The translations under genes and the position numbers were made by a program. This document shows positions 9,168 to 19,300 of a DNA stretch of 64,000 nt, in pieces. Positions within the stretch are counted from its first letter, which is position 1. Every line of letters starts with the position of its first letter. Source of the DNA: Candidatus Poribacteria bacterium (GTDB taxonomy: Bacteria; Poribacteria; WGA-4E; WGA-3G); NCBI GenBank assembly GCA_003635315.1, contig PYJD01000043.1:1-64000 (forward strand), given 5' to 3'. The notes below the pieces were generated by a model that had not been told where the DNA came from, did no database searches, and saw only the letters and a list, made by a program, of their open reading frames with translations.

Positions 9168-11153
9168 TTATTGGGTGACAATATCACAAGGTGGAAGAGA
9201 ATCTATAAAGTGTTTCCCATAGCTTCGGGTTCGAATACGTGAATCCAGTATTACCACAATACCTTGATCGTTTTTTGTACGAATAAGTCGTCCGAAACCT
9301 TGTTTGAGTCGTAGTATGGCTTCAGGTAAACTGAAATCAAGAAAATCATTTCCCCCTTGTTCCTTAATTTGTGATACACGTGCTTCCATCACTGGGTGTG
9401 TTGGCACTTCAAATGGTAGTTTCGTGATGACCACATTACTAAGTGCTTCCCCTCGCACATCAACCCCTTCCCAAAAGCTTGATGTTCCAAATATCACCGA
9501 ATCGGTGTCTTCCCGAAAGGCATGCAGCATATCTGTCCGTGAAAGTTCACCGCCCTGTTTAAAAACGTCAATCCCGATTTCTTCAAGTGAAGGAGCGACT
9601 TCTTCAAACACTTCGTCCATCATTTTGTAGCTTGTAAATAAGACGAATGCTTTGCCGTGTGTCATTTTCAGGTAATGTTTTATTTCTTTGATTGCAGCGG
9701 GAATAAATGCTGCACTATTTGGATCTGGCATTTTTTTTGGGATGTGAATTTTTACCTGTTCTTGGAAATTGAAAGGAGAATGTACGAGCAATTCGCGACA
9801 TTCTGTAATTCCTATTCTCTTTTTAAAGTAGTCGAAATTCTGATTTGTTGAGAGTGTAGCACTTGTCATTATAACGCTTTCTTTAGCATCAAACAGATTT
9901 TCGCGTAACATTCCACTAACGTTTACAGGAGTTGCGTTAATAAGCACACGTGGTGTCCGTCCTCGCGTTGATGTTTCAATCCAATAGATATAATCGGGTT
10001 CAACCTGCCTAATCATCAGGTCAAGTTCCTCACGAAGCCGTCTACACTGATTGTAGTGCGATGAGAGTTCCTGTTCCTCATCGTCTGAAGCAGCATCATC
10101 ATTTAGTTTTTTCAGTGTACTTTCAATACGAGACAGTGGTATCTCTAATATGTTCCCTTTAGCAAAAACCTTGGATAGTCTGTCTTCATCAATTCGCTTA
10201 GTTGTTGTATAGTCGTTATCCTCAGAAAAGTGTTCAACAATACCCTTAAAAAATTCATTTGTTGATTCTCGCGCTTCCTCAACTTCATCCGTAAGTTCAG
10301 TTGAATCGAATCTTGTGGCTATGCCACTGTTGTTTCTCGGATTGTGTAAAGAATCTAACAACCATTTGATCTGTGAGTTGCTGATCTCAAGACTGCTATG
10401 CTTCGTTGCTGTGGCTTCTAAATGGTGTGCTTCATCAATAATGAGATAATCGTATTGCGGTAGTATCCCAGCAGAAGGATCGGTCTGTCGGATTGCTAAG
10501 TCACTAAAAAGGAGGTGATGGTTGACGATGAGTAAGTTTGCCTCCTGCATCTCGTTCCGCGCGTTGAAATAGAAACAAACATCGTAGGTAGGACATTTAC
10601 GACCAAGACAATTGTCCCGATCAGATTTGACTTTCTCCCAGATATTGACCTTCGGTTGTATAGGTAAGTCTGCTTGGCTTCCATCCTCAGTTGTCTCGAC
10701 CCATTGAACGATGTCCTTTACCTGTTCTACCTCTTCCATTGTATCAAAGAGTCCACGTTCATAAGTAAGAAGGCTATTGAGTCGTCGTCGTGAGAGGTAA
10801 TTGCGTCGTCCTTTTGCCAGTACAGCCCTAAATTCCCGTGGGAGTACTTTCTCCAGAAACGGTAGGTCTTTAGTCATAAGTTGTTCTTGTAGACTAATAG
10901 TATTGGTCGAAACGACAATGGTTTGTTGTGTTTTTAGTGCTAAAGATATGGCAGGTATCAGATAAGCGAAACTTTTACCAACCCCAGTTCCAGCTTCAAC
11001 AATTAGATGTTCGGACGCTGCGAAGGCACGCGCAACAGCGTTAGCCATATTCAATTGTTCCCCGCGAAACTCATACCCTGGAAGATGGTGTGAGATAATG
11101 CCTCCGGGACTAAATATATCTTTTATGGTCAGTGTTTTCGGGGATTGTGTCAT
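9168..11153 (-). CDS. dinG: DinG/XPD-family ATP-dependent DNA helicase
   Basis: 661 aa from ATG 11153 (a TTG at 11174 is an alternative; neither has a clear ribosome site). Walker A AGTGVGKS at residues 54-61, DEAH at 240-243, and a C-terminal helicase domain with GTSSFWEGVDVRG and QGFGRLIRTKNDQG (motif VI). Cys182, Cys187 and Cys193 (CLGRKCPTYDVC) are iron-sulfur ligands of DinG/XPD helicases, but the usual first Cys in the KGRxNYLC block is Ser121 here. The family unwinds 5'-3' and acts on R-loops, forks or damage intermediates. It is the last gene of a leftward run with the two HtrA genes. Confidence 0.9.
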   Translation of the reverse strand: MTQSPKTLTIKDIFSPGGIISHHLPGYEFRGEQLNMANAVARAFAASEHLIVEAGTGVGKSFAYLIPAISLALKTQQTIVVSTNTISLQEQLMTKDLPFLEKVLPREFRAVLAKGRRNYLSRRRLNSLLTYERGLFDTMEEVEQVKDIVQWVETTEDGSQADLPIQPKVNIWEKVKSDRDNCLGRKCPTYDVCFYFNARNEMQEANLLIVNHHLLFSDLAIRQTDPSAGILPQYDYLIIDEAHHLEATATKHSSLEISNSQIKWLLDSLHNPRNNSGIATRFDSTELTDEVEEARESTNEFFKGIVEHFSEDNDYTTTKRIDEDRLSKVFAKGNILEIPLSRIESTLKKLNDDAASDDEEQELSSHYNQCRRLREELDLMIRQVEPDYIYWIETSTRGRTPRVLINATPVNVSGMLRENLFDAKESVIMTSATLSTNQNFDYFKKRIGITECRELLVHSPFNFQEQVKIHIPKKMPDPNSAAFIPAAIKEIKHYLKMTHGKAFVLFTSYKMMDEVFEEVAPSLEEIGIDVFKQGGELSRTDMLHAFREDTDSVIFGTSSFWEGVDVRGEALSNVVITKLPFEVPTHPVMEARVSQIKEQGGNDFLDFSLPEAILRLKQGFGRLIRTKNDQGIVVILDSRIRTRSYGKHFIDSLPPCDIVTQ

Positions 11154-11202
11154 GGGTGTCTGTGAGAGTTGCAAAATAAGAAGAGTGTGAAAAGAAACTA
11201 CT

Positions 11203-12546
11203 TTAAGGAGATATTTTTTCTAATTTGACCGTTAATTTTTCTTCTCCGTAGTTGCTTTTAATGTCAATTAAGAGTTCTAATGAATCTTGTTGAACCTGAA
11301 GTAATGCCTCAAGTGTTTGAACATCGGATACCGGTTTTCCATTGATTGCATAGATAAGAGCTCCGCGTGGTATCCTTGCCTTGAACCCAGGTGCGTTTTC
11401 CAAAACACTTTCGACAATAACCCCACGATCTTTTTCTGTAAGGTATGTGTATCTTTGAAAATCTTTCTTTTCTAACTTCCTTACTGACAACCCTAACATT
11501 TTCCATGATATGGAATTATCTTCTACAGGTAATCCAGCCATTTCTCGAGGCATTTCACCGATAACAACTTTCAATGTTCTTTCTTTTCCGTGTCGTAAGA
11601 CTTTTATTATAGATTGTTTTCCAACTTGCGATTGCGCGACAAGCATCTGAAAATCAGGTGTTTTATGTACCTTTTTACCGTTATATTCAACGATAATGTC
11701 ATATTGTTGTAAACCACCGTGAAATGCGGGTGTATCGGAACGAACTTTCGTCACAAGGATACCATTCAAAATCTCTCGCATTGAAATTCCCAGATAACCG
11801 TGGATAATCTTACCATTTGCGATCAATTCTTTGCCAATAGAACGGACAAGGTTGCTGGGAATTGCAAATCCGGCACCAGCTCTTACTGGAGCAGGCGTGT
11901 TTTCAGATTTTTGTATCAAGGCATTGATACCGATAACTTCCCCATAGATATTTAGCAGAGGACCGCCACTGCTCCCGGTGTGTATCCACGTATCGGTTTG
12001 TATGAAGTTTTGGTGCCGAACGACACGCATACCCCCAAGAATTAAACGACTTTTCCCACTGACAACACCAGTTGTAACAGTATAGTCAAGTTCAAAAGGA
12101 TTACCAATGGCGATAGCAAATTGTCCTACCTTAACCTTATCAGAATCAGCTAACGGTAAGGTTGGGAATTCCTCTTTTCTACTAACCTTGAGTACAGCAA
12201 TATCTGTGATAATATCTCCACCGATTAATTTCGCATCAAGCAATTTGCCGTCTAACAATTTAATTCTTAGTTGGTCTGCATCAACAATATTGTGGTTATT
12301 CGTTAGAATGTGACCGTCTTTTTTAAAGAAAAATCCTGATCCTTGTTTGAATAGGTCTTTACTTTCATTTCTCGCGAGAACACCGACAATAGCAGGCTTA
12401 CTCTGTTCAGCAATATCAACAAACGCGTGTTCAATTTCACTTAACAGTTCCAAATTTGCTGTCTGTTTAGAACGGAAAGTACACGAAGATAATGTGATAA
12501 CGGAAAAGAGTAGGATACAATAGCAGATATATTTTTTATCCATCAA
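11203..12546 (-). CDS. HtrA/DegP-like serine protease lipoprotein with two PDZ domains (copy 1)
   Basis: 447 aa. N-terminal lipoprotein signal with lipobox LSSC (Cys22). Trypsin fold with catalytic triad His85 (LTNNHNIV), Asp115 (TDIAVLKV) and Ser193 (GSSGGPLLN). Two PDZ-like regions follow (about 255-345 and 360-445; GYLGISMREILNGILVTKV and GVIVESVLENAPGFKARIP). Such proteases degrade or chaperone misfolded envelope proteins. It is a paralogue of the gene immediately upstream, separated by 89 bp, implying a tandem duplication in one operon with the downstream helicase. Confidence 0.9.
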   Translation of the reverse strand: MMDKKYICYCILLFSVITLSSCTFRSKQTANLELLSEIEHAFVDIAEQSKPAIVGVLARNESKDLFKQGSGFFFKKDGHILTNNHNIVDADQLRIKLLDGKLLDAKLIGGDIITDIAVLKVSRKEEFPTLPLADSDKVKVGQFAIAIGNPFELDYTVTTGVVSGKSRLILGGMRVVRHQNFIQTDTWIHTGSSGGPLLNIYGEVIGINALIQKSENTPAPVRAGAGFAIPSNLVRSIGKELIANGKIIHGYLGISMREILNGILVTKVRSDTPAFHGGLQQYDIIVEYNGKKVHKTPDFQMLVAQSQVGKQSIIKVLRHGKERTLKVVIGEMPREMAGLPVEDNSISWKMLGLSVRKLEKKDFQRYTYLTEKDRGVIVESVLENAPGFKARIPRGALIYAINGKPVSDVQTLEALLQVQQDSLELLIDIKSNYGEEKLTVKLEKISP

Positions 12547-12635
12547 ATATTCCTATCAAACTATATTTACATCAATTTCCTGCAAGAGGGAGTATTGTGT
12601 TATGCCTTCTGCTATTACTTATGGAACTGTTCTTC

Positions 12636-13991
12636 TTAATTCTCTTTAGTGTTGTTACTTTCCAATGTAATAGATACTTTTTCTGTCCCCTGAAGACTCT
12701 TGATATCAAGTGTAATATCTGTGATGTCTTGATTATTTGTGAGATATGTTTCAAGACTGTTAGCGTCAACGATTTCTTGCTCATTTATAGCAGTGATAAG
12801 AGCGTTCCGAGGAATCTTAGCCTTAGAAGCATGTGACAATCTTTTTATTTTTTCAACGATAACACCACGATCATCCTGATTAAGGTAGCTATATCTGTGC
12901 TGTATTCCGTTTTCTAAATTTCGCACCGCTACCCCCAGCGTTTTCCACGATGTAGATTTAATTTCAGCAGAACGTCCTACTAATTCAAGGGGCATTTCGT
13001 CAACTGTTACATTGAGTGTAAGTTCTTTATCTTCTCGCAGCACTTTCAAAATACATTCTTCACCAATCTCATAGTCAGCAATAATCAATCTGAATTCATT
13101 GAGTGACGGCACCTTATCACCCTCGAATCCTACGATGATATCATTCCGTTTTAAGACTTCGTTAGTGTGAGAATTTGCAGTTTGGACTTTTGCCACTTTG
13201 ATTCCATTAGAAACATTCTGCATCTCAGCATTAATGTAACCACGGATAATTCTTCCATCGGCAATCAGTTTACGGGAAATCGTTTTAACAAGATCGCTGT
13301 TAATTGCTAAAGAGGATCCTTCACCAGGATTTAAAGTAGTGATTCCAATAACTTCACCGTCAATATTGAGTAGTGGACCACCGCTACTTCCAGGGTTGAT
13401 CCAAGCATCTGTTTGGATGTAATTTCTATGATATTGAAAGAGTTTTGATTTTGGGTGGTGGCAACGTCCTTTACCCCCAATGATTCCTGCGGTAACTGTC
13501 TGTCTAAAACCTATCGGGTCCCCGATCGCTATAGCAAATTGTCCAACACGAACATTCTTTGAATCCCCGAGAGAGAGACTGGGGAATTCTCCCTCTCGCT
13601 CAATTTTAATAACCGCTATATCTGTGTTTGGATCTCCACCGACCAAAGTTGCATCATACCTACTACCGTCGACCAATCTTACCGTAATTTTTTTTGCTCC
13701 GCTTATGACATGTTCATTGGTTAGGATATGTCCATCTTTCTTAAATATAAAGCCAGATCCACCCCCAGTTGAAGGTTTGTCTATTAATAGTTTGGATGAA
13801 TGTTTTTCTACGGTTAGGCTGACAACAGCAGGTTTGCTCTGCTCTGCAATTTTACTTATTGTGTTTTCAAAGGATCGCAAAATATCAATGTCGTTTGCCT
13901 GACTGGAAGGAGCTGCACACGAGATAGTATTAACTGAGCATAGGAGCATAACTAAGTATTTAACCGTTTTTCTTATCATAAGATGCCTCAT
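12636..13991 (-). CDS. HtrA/DegP-like serine protease with two PDZ domains (copy 2)
   Basis: 451 aa, paralogue of the next gene in the operon. Triad His94 (LTNEHVISG), Asp124 (TDIAVIKI), Ser203 (GSSGGPLLN). The N-terminal hydrophobic stretch ends NTISC (Cys25), a weak lipobox because the -3 position is Thr. Compared with copy 1 it has a longer loop before the active-site Ser (GRCHHPKSKLFQYHRNY). Two C-terminal PDZ-like regions are present. Start could also be the ATG five codons in (MIRKTVKYLVM). First gene of the leftward operon. Confidence 0.9.
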   Translation of the reverse strand: MRHLMIRKTVKYLVMLLCSVNTISCAAPSSQANDIDILRSFENTISKIAEQSKPAVVSLTVEKHSSKLLIDKPSTGGGSGFIFKKDGHILTNEHVISGAKKITVRLVDGSRYDATLVGGDPNTDIAVIKIEREGEFPSLSLGDSKNVRVGQFAIAIGDPIGFRQTVTAGIIGGKGRCHHPKSKLFQYHRNYIQTDAWINPGSSGGPLLNIDGEVIGITTLNPGEGSSLAINSDLVKTISRKLIADGRIIRGYINAEMQNVSNGIKVAKVQTANSHTNEVLKRNDIIVGFEGDKVPSLNEFRLIIADYEIGEECILKVLREDKELTLNVTVDEMPLELVGRSAEIKSTSWKTLGVAVRNLENGIQHRYSYLNQDDRGVIVEKIKRLSHASKAKIPRNALITAINEQEIVDANSLETYLTNNQDITDITLDIKSLQGTEKVSITLESNNTKEN

Positions 13992-14201
13992 TGTTATTTA
14001 GTTGATGACTATTAACCGGTCTATATTAATGGGGTGTTTCATGTCAGCATTGTACATTCTTGTTACCGTTTGTTGGTCTTCAGTAGAAATTTAGTGGAAA
14101 ATCGATTAAATCTTAGTTGGCTTTATAAATATAAACTTGATTATCGAAATAGAAAGCAGTTTAGTTGTATCGCGCACCACAATACTATCTTGGTATATTG
14201 A

Positions 14202-14231
14202 ATTTTAACAGATTATAGTTGGTTTTGTCAA
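14202..14231 (-). promoter_or_regulatory. Promoter for the htrA-htrA-dinG operon
   Basis: On the minus strand TTGACA (14231-14226) and TAAAAT (14207-14202) are 18 bp apart, about 210 bp upstream of the first HtrA start. Confidence 0.5.
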
Positions 14232-14310
14232 TCTATTTCTACCATGAGAGAGTTTTATGATGAGGTGTGTTAGGATTTATCCTAAGATTTATTTTTGTTG
14301 CTTCCTGTCT

Positions 14311-14339
14311 TTGACGGAACGAATTTGCTGTGATATACT
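14311..14339 (+). promoter_or_regulatory. Promoter for the beta-propeller-like gene
   Basis: TTGACG (14311-14316) and TATACT (14334-14339) with a 17-bp spacer, ~45 bp before the ATG at 14382. Confidence 0.65.
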
Positions 14340-14381
14340 TTTTATTATAAAACAGAATAACGATGGAGAAGTGATAACCGT

Positions 14382-16136
14382 ATGAATATACTCCGTTATA
14401 CCCTAATACTTATTTTTACAACGACATTGGCAGTAGCTGAACAATCTGTTTCGTTTGGCACTCCACCTTGGCAACCTATAGGCAGGTATACACACACCGC
14501 AATCCGTGAAAGTTCCGGAATTGTAGCCAGTAGACAGTTTGAAGGTGTCTATTGGACGTTGAATGATTCAGGGAATCCAAACGTACTTTATGCTACGAAG
14601 CGGAATGGTGAGTTAATTAAAGAGATTAAAGTCAATGGACTACGGAATTTCGATTGGGAGGCACTTGGTATTGACGAGAAAGGACAAATTTGGATAGGAG
14701 ACATCGGCAATAATAGTCGAATGCGTTTTGATTTGAATGTTTCTGTTCTTAAGGAGCCAAATCCATATACAGCGTCAGAAGTGGATGTTATAGCAAAGTA
14801 TCCGTATAAGTATCCAGACAAAAACGTTGATGCTGAAGGACTTTTTATCGTCGATGGCATACCTTATATTGTATCTAAAGAACAACAACAAGCCGTGTTA
14901 TACGGTTTTCCTGAATTGAAAGCGGATACGAAGCAGGTCTTAGAACGTATTGGTGCGTTTGCAGAAGCAAGATTAGTTACAGGAGCGGGTATTTCTGAGG
15001 ATGGGAAACGATTGGTGGTATGCACCTATAGGTCTCTTTGGGTGTACCATAATATTATTGGAGACTTATCGGAGATGATCCAAGCTAAACCGTGGGTATT
15101 ACAGCACAATTTTGAAGGAGAGGCGATTTGTTTTGAAGGGTATAATCTTTACTTAACAAACGAAGCGCGAGATCTTTATGCCCTACCACAATTTTGGTAT
15201 GAAAAGCAGTGGAAATTACCACCTAAAGATACGCAATCCGCTTTATCTTTGTCAATAGGAGAAGAATCGAGGGGGTATCAATTCGAGAGTTATCAAGATG
15301 CTGGGGTAGAAATTGATGGTGGACATGTTGCCTTGAATGTGAATAAGACAGGATCCGTGGTTCATCAAACAATTTCAGTTCCTTATGAGAATCTTTATGA
15401 AATCAGTGCTATCTTAACCCGTGGTCCAGTATATGGGTATGTGGGTTTAACCGTAAATGGTACAAAAATTGGAGAACCGTATGATTGTTACCACACAGAA
15501 CTCCTGGCAGGAACACTGGTAACATTCGGTACGATATCCATGAATAAAGGTGATAATCAGATAACATTAAGGGGTGTTGCTAAATCGGTTGAGTCAACAG
15601 GATACAAGGTTGGGGTGGATTCGTATCAGGTCCTACATGCTTCACCATTTGTGAGGCGTTATATGGTTTTGGGTCCGTTTCCTAAAGTAGATACAGACAA
15701 GCTCAATACACCATTTTCTTTTGTTGAGCCAATCAATCTTACTGAAAACTATATTGGAAAAGATGGTCAAACTATCCGATGGCATGAAGTTGATACGAAA
15801 ACGAACGGTATGCTTGATTTACGAGCAAATATTGGTATGGATACAAGGGTAGTGGGGTATGCTTTTACTTACGTCTATGCTCCAAAGGACATGGATACCG
15901 TGCTTCTGTTAGGCAGCGATGAGACAGTTAATGTATGGTTGAATGGTATAAAGATACACCAGAAGAATGTGTATCGTCGGATAACACAGGATGCGGATAC
16001 TATACCATGTCAATTGAAAGCAGGATGGAACGAGGTGTTATGTAGTGTTGAGCAAAATAGTTGGACATGGGGGTTATATTTGCGTTTTACTGATGGGGAT
16101 GGCGTGCTGAAATATAGCGTTCAGTCAGAAGAGTAA
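14382..16136 (+). CDS. Secreted beta-propeller-like protein with C-terminal jelly-roll region
   Basis: 584 aa. A signal peptide (NILRYTLILIFTTTLAVA, cleavage near residue 20) is followed by about 270 residues with propeller-like repeats: SSGIVASRQFEGVYWTLNDSG, DWEALGIDEKGQIWIGDIGNN, VDAEGLFIVDGIPYIVSKE, FEGEAICFEG. The ESSG...DSGN / DWEALG / DAEGL pattern resembles SdiA-regulated/phytase-like propeller proteins, many of which are extracellular. Residues ~290-400 and ~440-580 look like beta-sandwich modules; the last (TVLLLGSDETVNVWLNGIKIHQKN) resembles a PA14/galactose-binding-like sugar module. Start is supported by GGAGAAG. Confidence 0.75.
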   Translation: MNILRYTLILIFTTTLAVAEQSVSFGTPPWQPIGRYTHTAIRESSGIVASRQFEGVYWTLNDSGNPNVLYATKRNGELIKEIKVNGLRNFDWEALGIDEKGQIWIGDIGNNSRMRFDLNVSVLKEPNPYTASEVDVIAKYPYKYPDKNVDAEGLFIVDGIPYIVSKEQQQAVLYGFPELKADTKQVLERIGAFAEARLVTGAGISEDGKRLVVCTYRSLWVYHNIIGDLSEMIQAKPWVLQHNFEGEAICFEGYNLYLTNEARDLYALPQFWYEKQWKLPPKDTQSALSLSIGEESRGYQFESYQDAGVEIDGGHVALNVNKTGSVVHQTISVPYENLYEISAILTRGPVYGYVGLTVNGTKIGEPYDCYHTELLAGTLVTFGTISMNKGDNQITLRGVAKSVESTGYKVGVDSYQVLHASPFVRRYMVLGPFPKVDTDKLNTPFSFVEPINLTENYIGKDGQTIRWHEVDTKTNGMLDLRANIGMDTRVVGYAFTYVYAPKDMDTVLLLGSDETVNVWLNGIKIHQKNVYRRITQDADTIPCQLKAGWNEVLCSVEQNSWTWGLYLRFTDGDGVLKYSVQSEE

Positions 16137-16234
16137 GAGAAAGATTGTGTATCGGAAATCGGGTATTGTCTGAACCGTGGATTACGCGGGTATGAGGAAG
16201 ATAGGATGGAAGTTTGGAAGGGGCGTGGATTTGA

Positions 16235-16390
16235 GTTCGAGGTAAATATGCTGAGAAATATTATGCAGATAGAAACCTGATTCAACTTGACGAGGATGTA
16301 GCACAAATATTTCCGGATGCGAAATCCGTCAATGATGCTTTGCGTGCATTAGCGAAGATTATCTCTGAGTATCAGAAAAAAGTATCATAG
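16235..16390 (+). pseudogene. C-terminal remnant of a small acidic-helical protein
   Basis: A frame without a start codon, open from 16235 after a TGA, encodes about 51 residues (KYAEKYYADRNLIQLDEDV ... AQIFPDAKSVNDALRALAKI) ending at TAG 16390, two bases before the ileS stop on the other strand. The LDEDVAxxFPDxKSVNxALR pattern reads as real protein, so this is likely the tail of a decayed small gene. Function unknown. Confidence 0.4.
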
Positions 16391-16391
16391 T

Positions 16392-19300
16392 CTATGTCTG
16401 CTCAACGCTAAGGGTTGCGGGTTCTCCGTTAAGTTTTTGGTCAAGACTGAAGGCACTTTCACTTGGGGATTCGGTTAATTCGGTTGTTAAGGTTTCGGAT
16501 AGGATATACTCCTGATGGGTTTCAAATGCTTCAGCGACAATCTTTGATTCGGTATTCAAAGTGAGTTTAATCCTATCAGATACGTTAAAGTCTGCTTCCT
16601 TCCGCATATTCTGGATTTTGTTGACAAGTTCACGTGCCATACCTTCAAGTATTAATTCATGTGTGAGCTCTGTTGAAAGTGCGACAAATTTCCGTGCATC
16701 TACCTCTACAAAGAAACCTTCCCGATTTTGTGTCTGCACATCAATATCTGATTCTTCAAGGGTATAGGTCTCGCCGGATGCTTCTACCTGTAAACTTCCG
16801 TTTGCTTCTAATTCAGCTTTTATCTGCATTGTATCTGCGGTAGCCAGTGCTTTGGCAATTGCTTGTACACCCTTTCCGTACTTTGGTCCTAATATCTTGA
16901 AGTTAGGTTTGAGTGTGACCTGAGCAAATGCATCCAAGTCTTCTGTAAAGACAATAGATTTAACATTTAGTTCATCCAGAATAAATGATGCTAAACGGTT
17001 GACGGTTTCTTTCTCTGTATTGGACAACCCACCGATGGTTATATCGGCAAGGGGTTGACGGGTTTTTATGTTGGAACGGTTTCGTGCGGCATGTCCCATG
17101 CTGATAACATCACGAGTAAAAGCCATATCGTCTTCTAATAGGGTGTCTATCAATGAATCATCTGATTCGGGATATGGAGCGAGGTGGACACTGAGTGGTG
17201 CCTCTGGATCGAGTGAACAGACTAAGTTCCGGTAGAGTTCATCCGCTAAGAATGGGGTAAATGGTGCAGAAAGTTTGGCAACGGTAACGAGCACTTCGTA
17301 AAGCGTAGCATAAGCTGCTTGTTTATCTTGTCCTGCTTCTGCTCCCCAGAACCGGTCTCGGGAACGTCGAACGTACCAGTTGCTGAGGTCGTCCACAAAT
17401 GCCTCAATGGCGCGAGGGGCATTTGTAAGGTGATAATTCTCCATATCGTTGCGAACTTTATCAATTAGCGAATTTAGTCGTGACAGAATCCATCTATCTA
17501 TGGTAGCGCGTTCGGCAACTGGTGGTGCGTCATCTAATACATTGACCTGCTCCAAATTGGCATACATAACGAAAAAACTATACACATTTTGTAGTGTCCC
17601 CATGAATTTTTTGAGTGCTTCGTCAATACCTTCGAGTTGGAAGGTGCGTTGTGTCCAAGGAGGTGATGCAGTGAACATATACCATCGCATAGCATCAGCG
17701 CCTTGGTTATCCAAGATTGTCCACGGATCTACAGTGTTTCCACGGCTTTTACTCATTTTTGACCCGTCTGAGGCGAGGATTAGCTCAAGACAGAGACAAT
17801 TCTTATAGGCTGGTTTGTCATACAGGAGTGTGCCTGTGGCGAGAAGACTATAGAACCAACCGCGGGTTTGGTCAATTGCTTCGGAGATGAAATCTGGTGG
17901 ATATGCTTTTTCAAACAGTTCTTTGTTTTCAAAGGGGTAGTGCCATTGTGCGGTGTGTGCACACCCGGAATCAAACCAGCAATCAATAACATCCAAGACA
18001 CGGGACATTGTGCCATTGCATTTGTGGCAGGTAAGTGTGACGTCGTCAACATAGGGACGATGTAGTTCAATATCGTCTGGTACATTGTTTCCGATTTCTT
18101 TTAATTCCTCTATACTCCCTACACAGTGTTGGTGTCCGCAATCATCACATATCCATACGGGTAGTGGTGTGCCCCAATACCGTTCGCGGCTCAGTCCCCA
18201 GTCAATGTTGTTTTCGAGCCAGTTTCCAAAGCGTCCATTTTTTATGTGTTCAGGATACCAGTTGATTTCTTGATTGTGTTGTAGCATTTGATTTCTGATG
18301 GCGGTGGTTCGGATGAACCATGATTCACGCGCGTAATAGAGTAGTGGATTATCGCATCGCCAACAGAATGGGTATTGGTGTGTATATTCAGAAGCCTTGA
18401 ATAATAACCCGCGTTGATCTAAGTTTTGAATGATTTTTGGATCAGCATCTTTGACATATTCGCCTGACCAGATGTCTTTAACAGTAGGAATGAATTTACC
18501 ATCAGCTCCCACTAATTGTATTAAGGGGAGATTGTGTTTCTGACCGATATCATAGTCGTCCTGTCCGAAGGCAGGTGCAATATGTACGAGCCCACTTCCT
18601 TCTGTGGTAGTGACGAAATCCCCTGTAACGACATAGTATGCTTTTTGATCATGCTTCCCGGCATCAAAAAGCGGCTCATATTCCCAATCACATAGATTGT
18701 AGCCTTTATAGATTTCAACGATTTTCGGGGGTTCATCTTCAAACAGTGTTGGTAGACATTCTTTCGCGAGGATAAGGTTTTGTCCGTTTTGTTCCACGGC
18801 AACATAATCGTAGTTTTCACCGACAGCCACGGCAACATTGGATGGCAATGTCCATGGGGTTGTTGTCCAGACAAGTAGATAGGTGTTTTCTTTATTTTTG
18901 AGAGGGAAACGGACGAAGATAGATGGGTCTGATACCTCTTGATAACCGAGAGCGACTTCGTGGCTTGCTAAGGTTGTGCCGCACCGGTAGCAATAGGGTT
19001 GCACCTTATGTCCTTGATAAAGGAGATCTTTATTCCATGCTTGCCGTAATACCCACCAGACACTCTCAATATAATCGTTGGACAATGTGATATATGCATC
19101 ATCTAAGTTGACCCAATAGCCGATTCGTTCGGTCATGGCATCCCAATCTTCTTTATATTGGAAAACGTTTTCTTTACACTTTTCGATAAAATTCTGAACA
19201 CCGTATGCTTCGAGTTCTGCTTTGTTTGTGATATTGAGTTGTTTTTCGACTTGGTATTCGACGGGGAGTCCATGTGTATCCCAACCAGCTTTTCTTTGGA

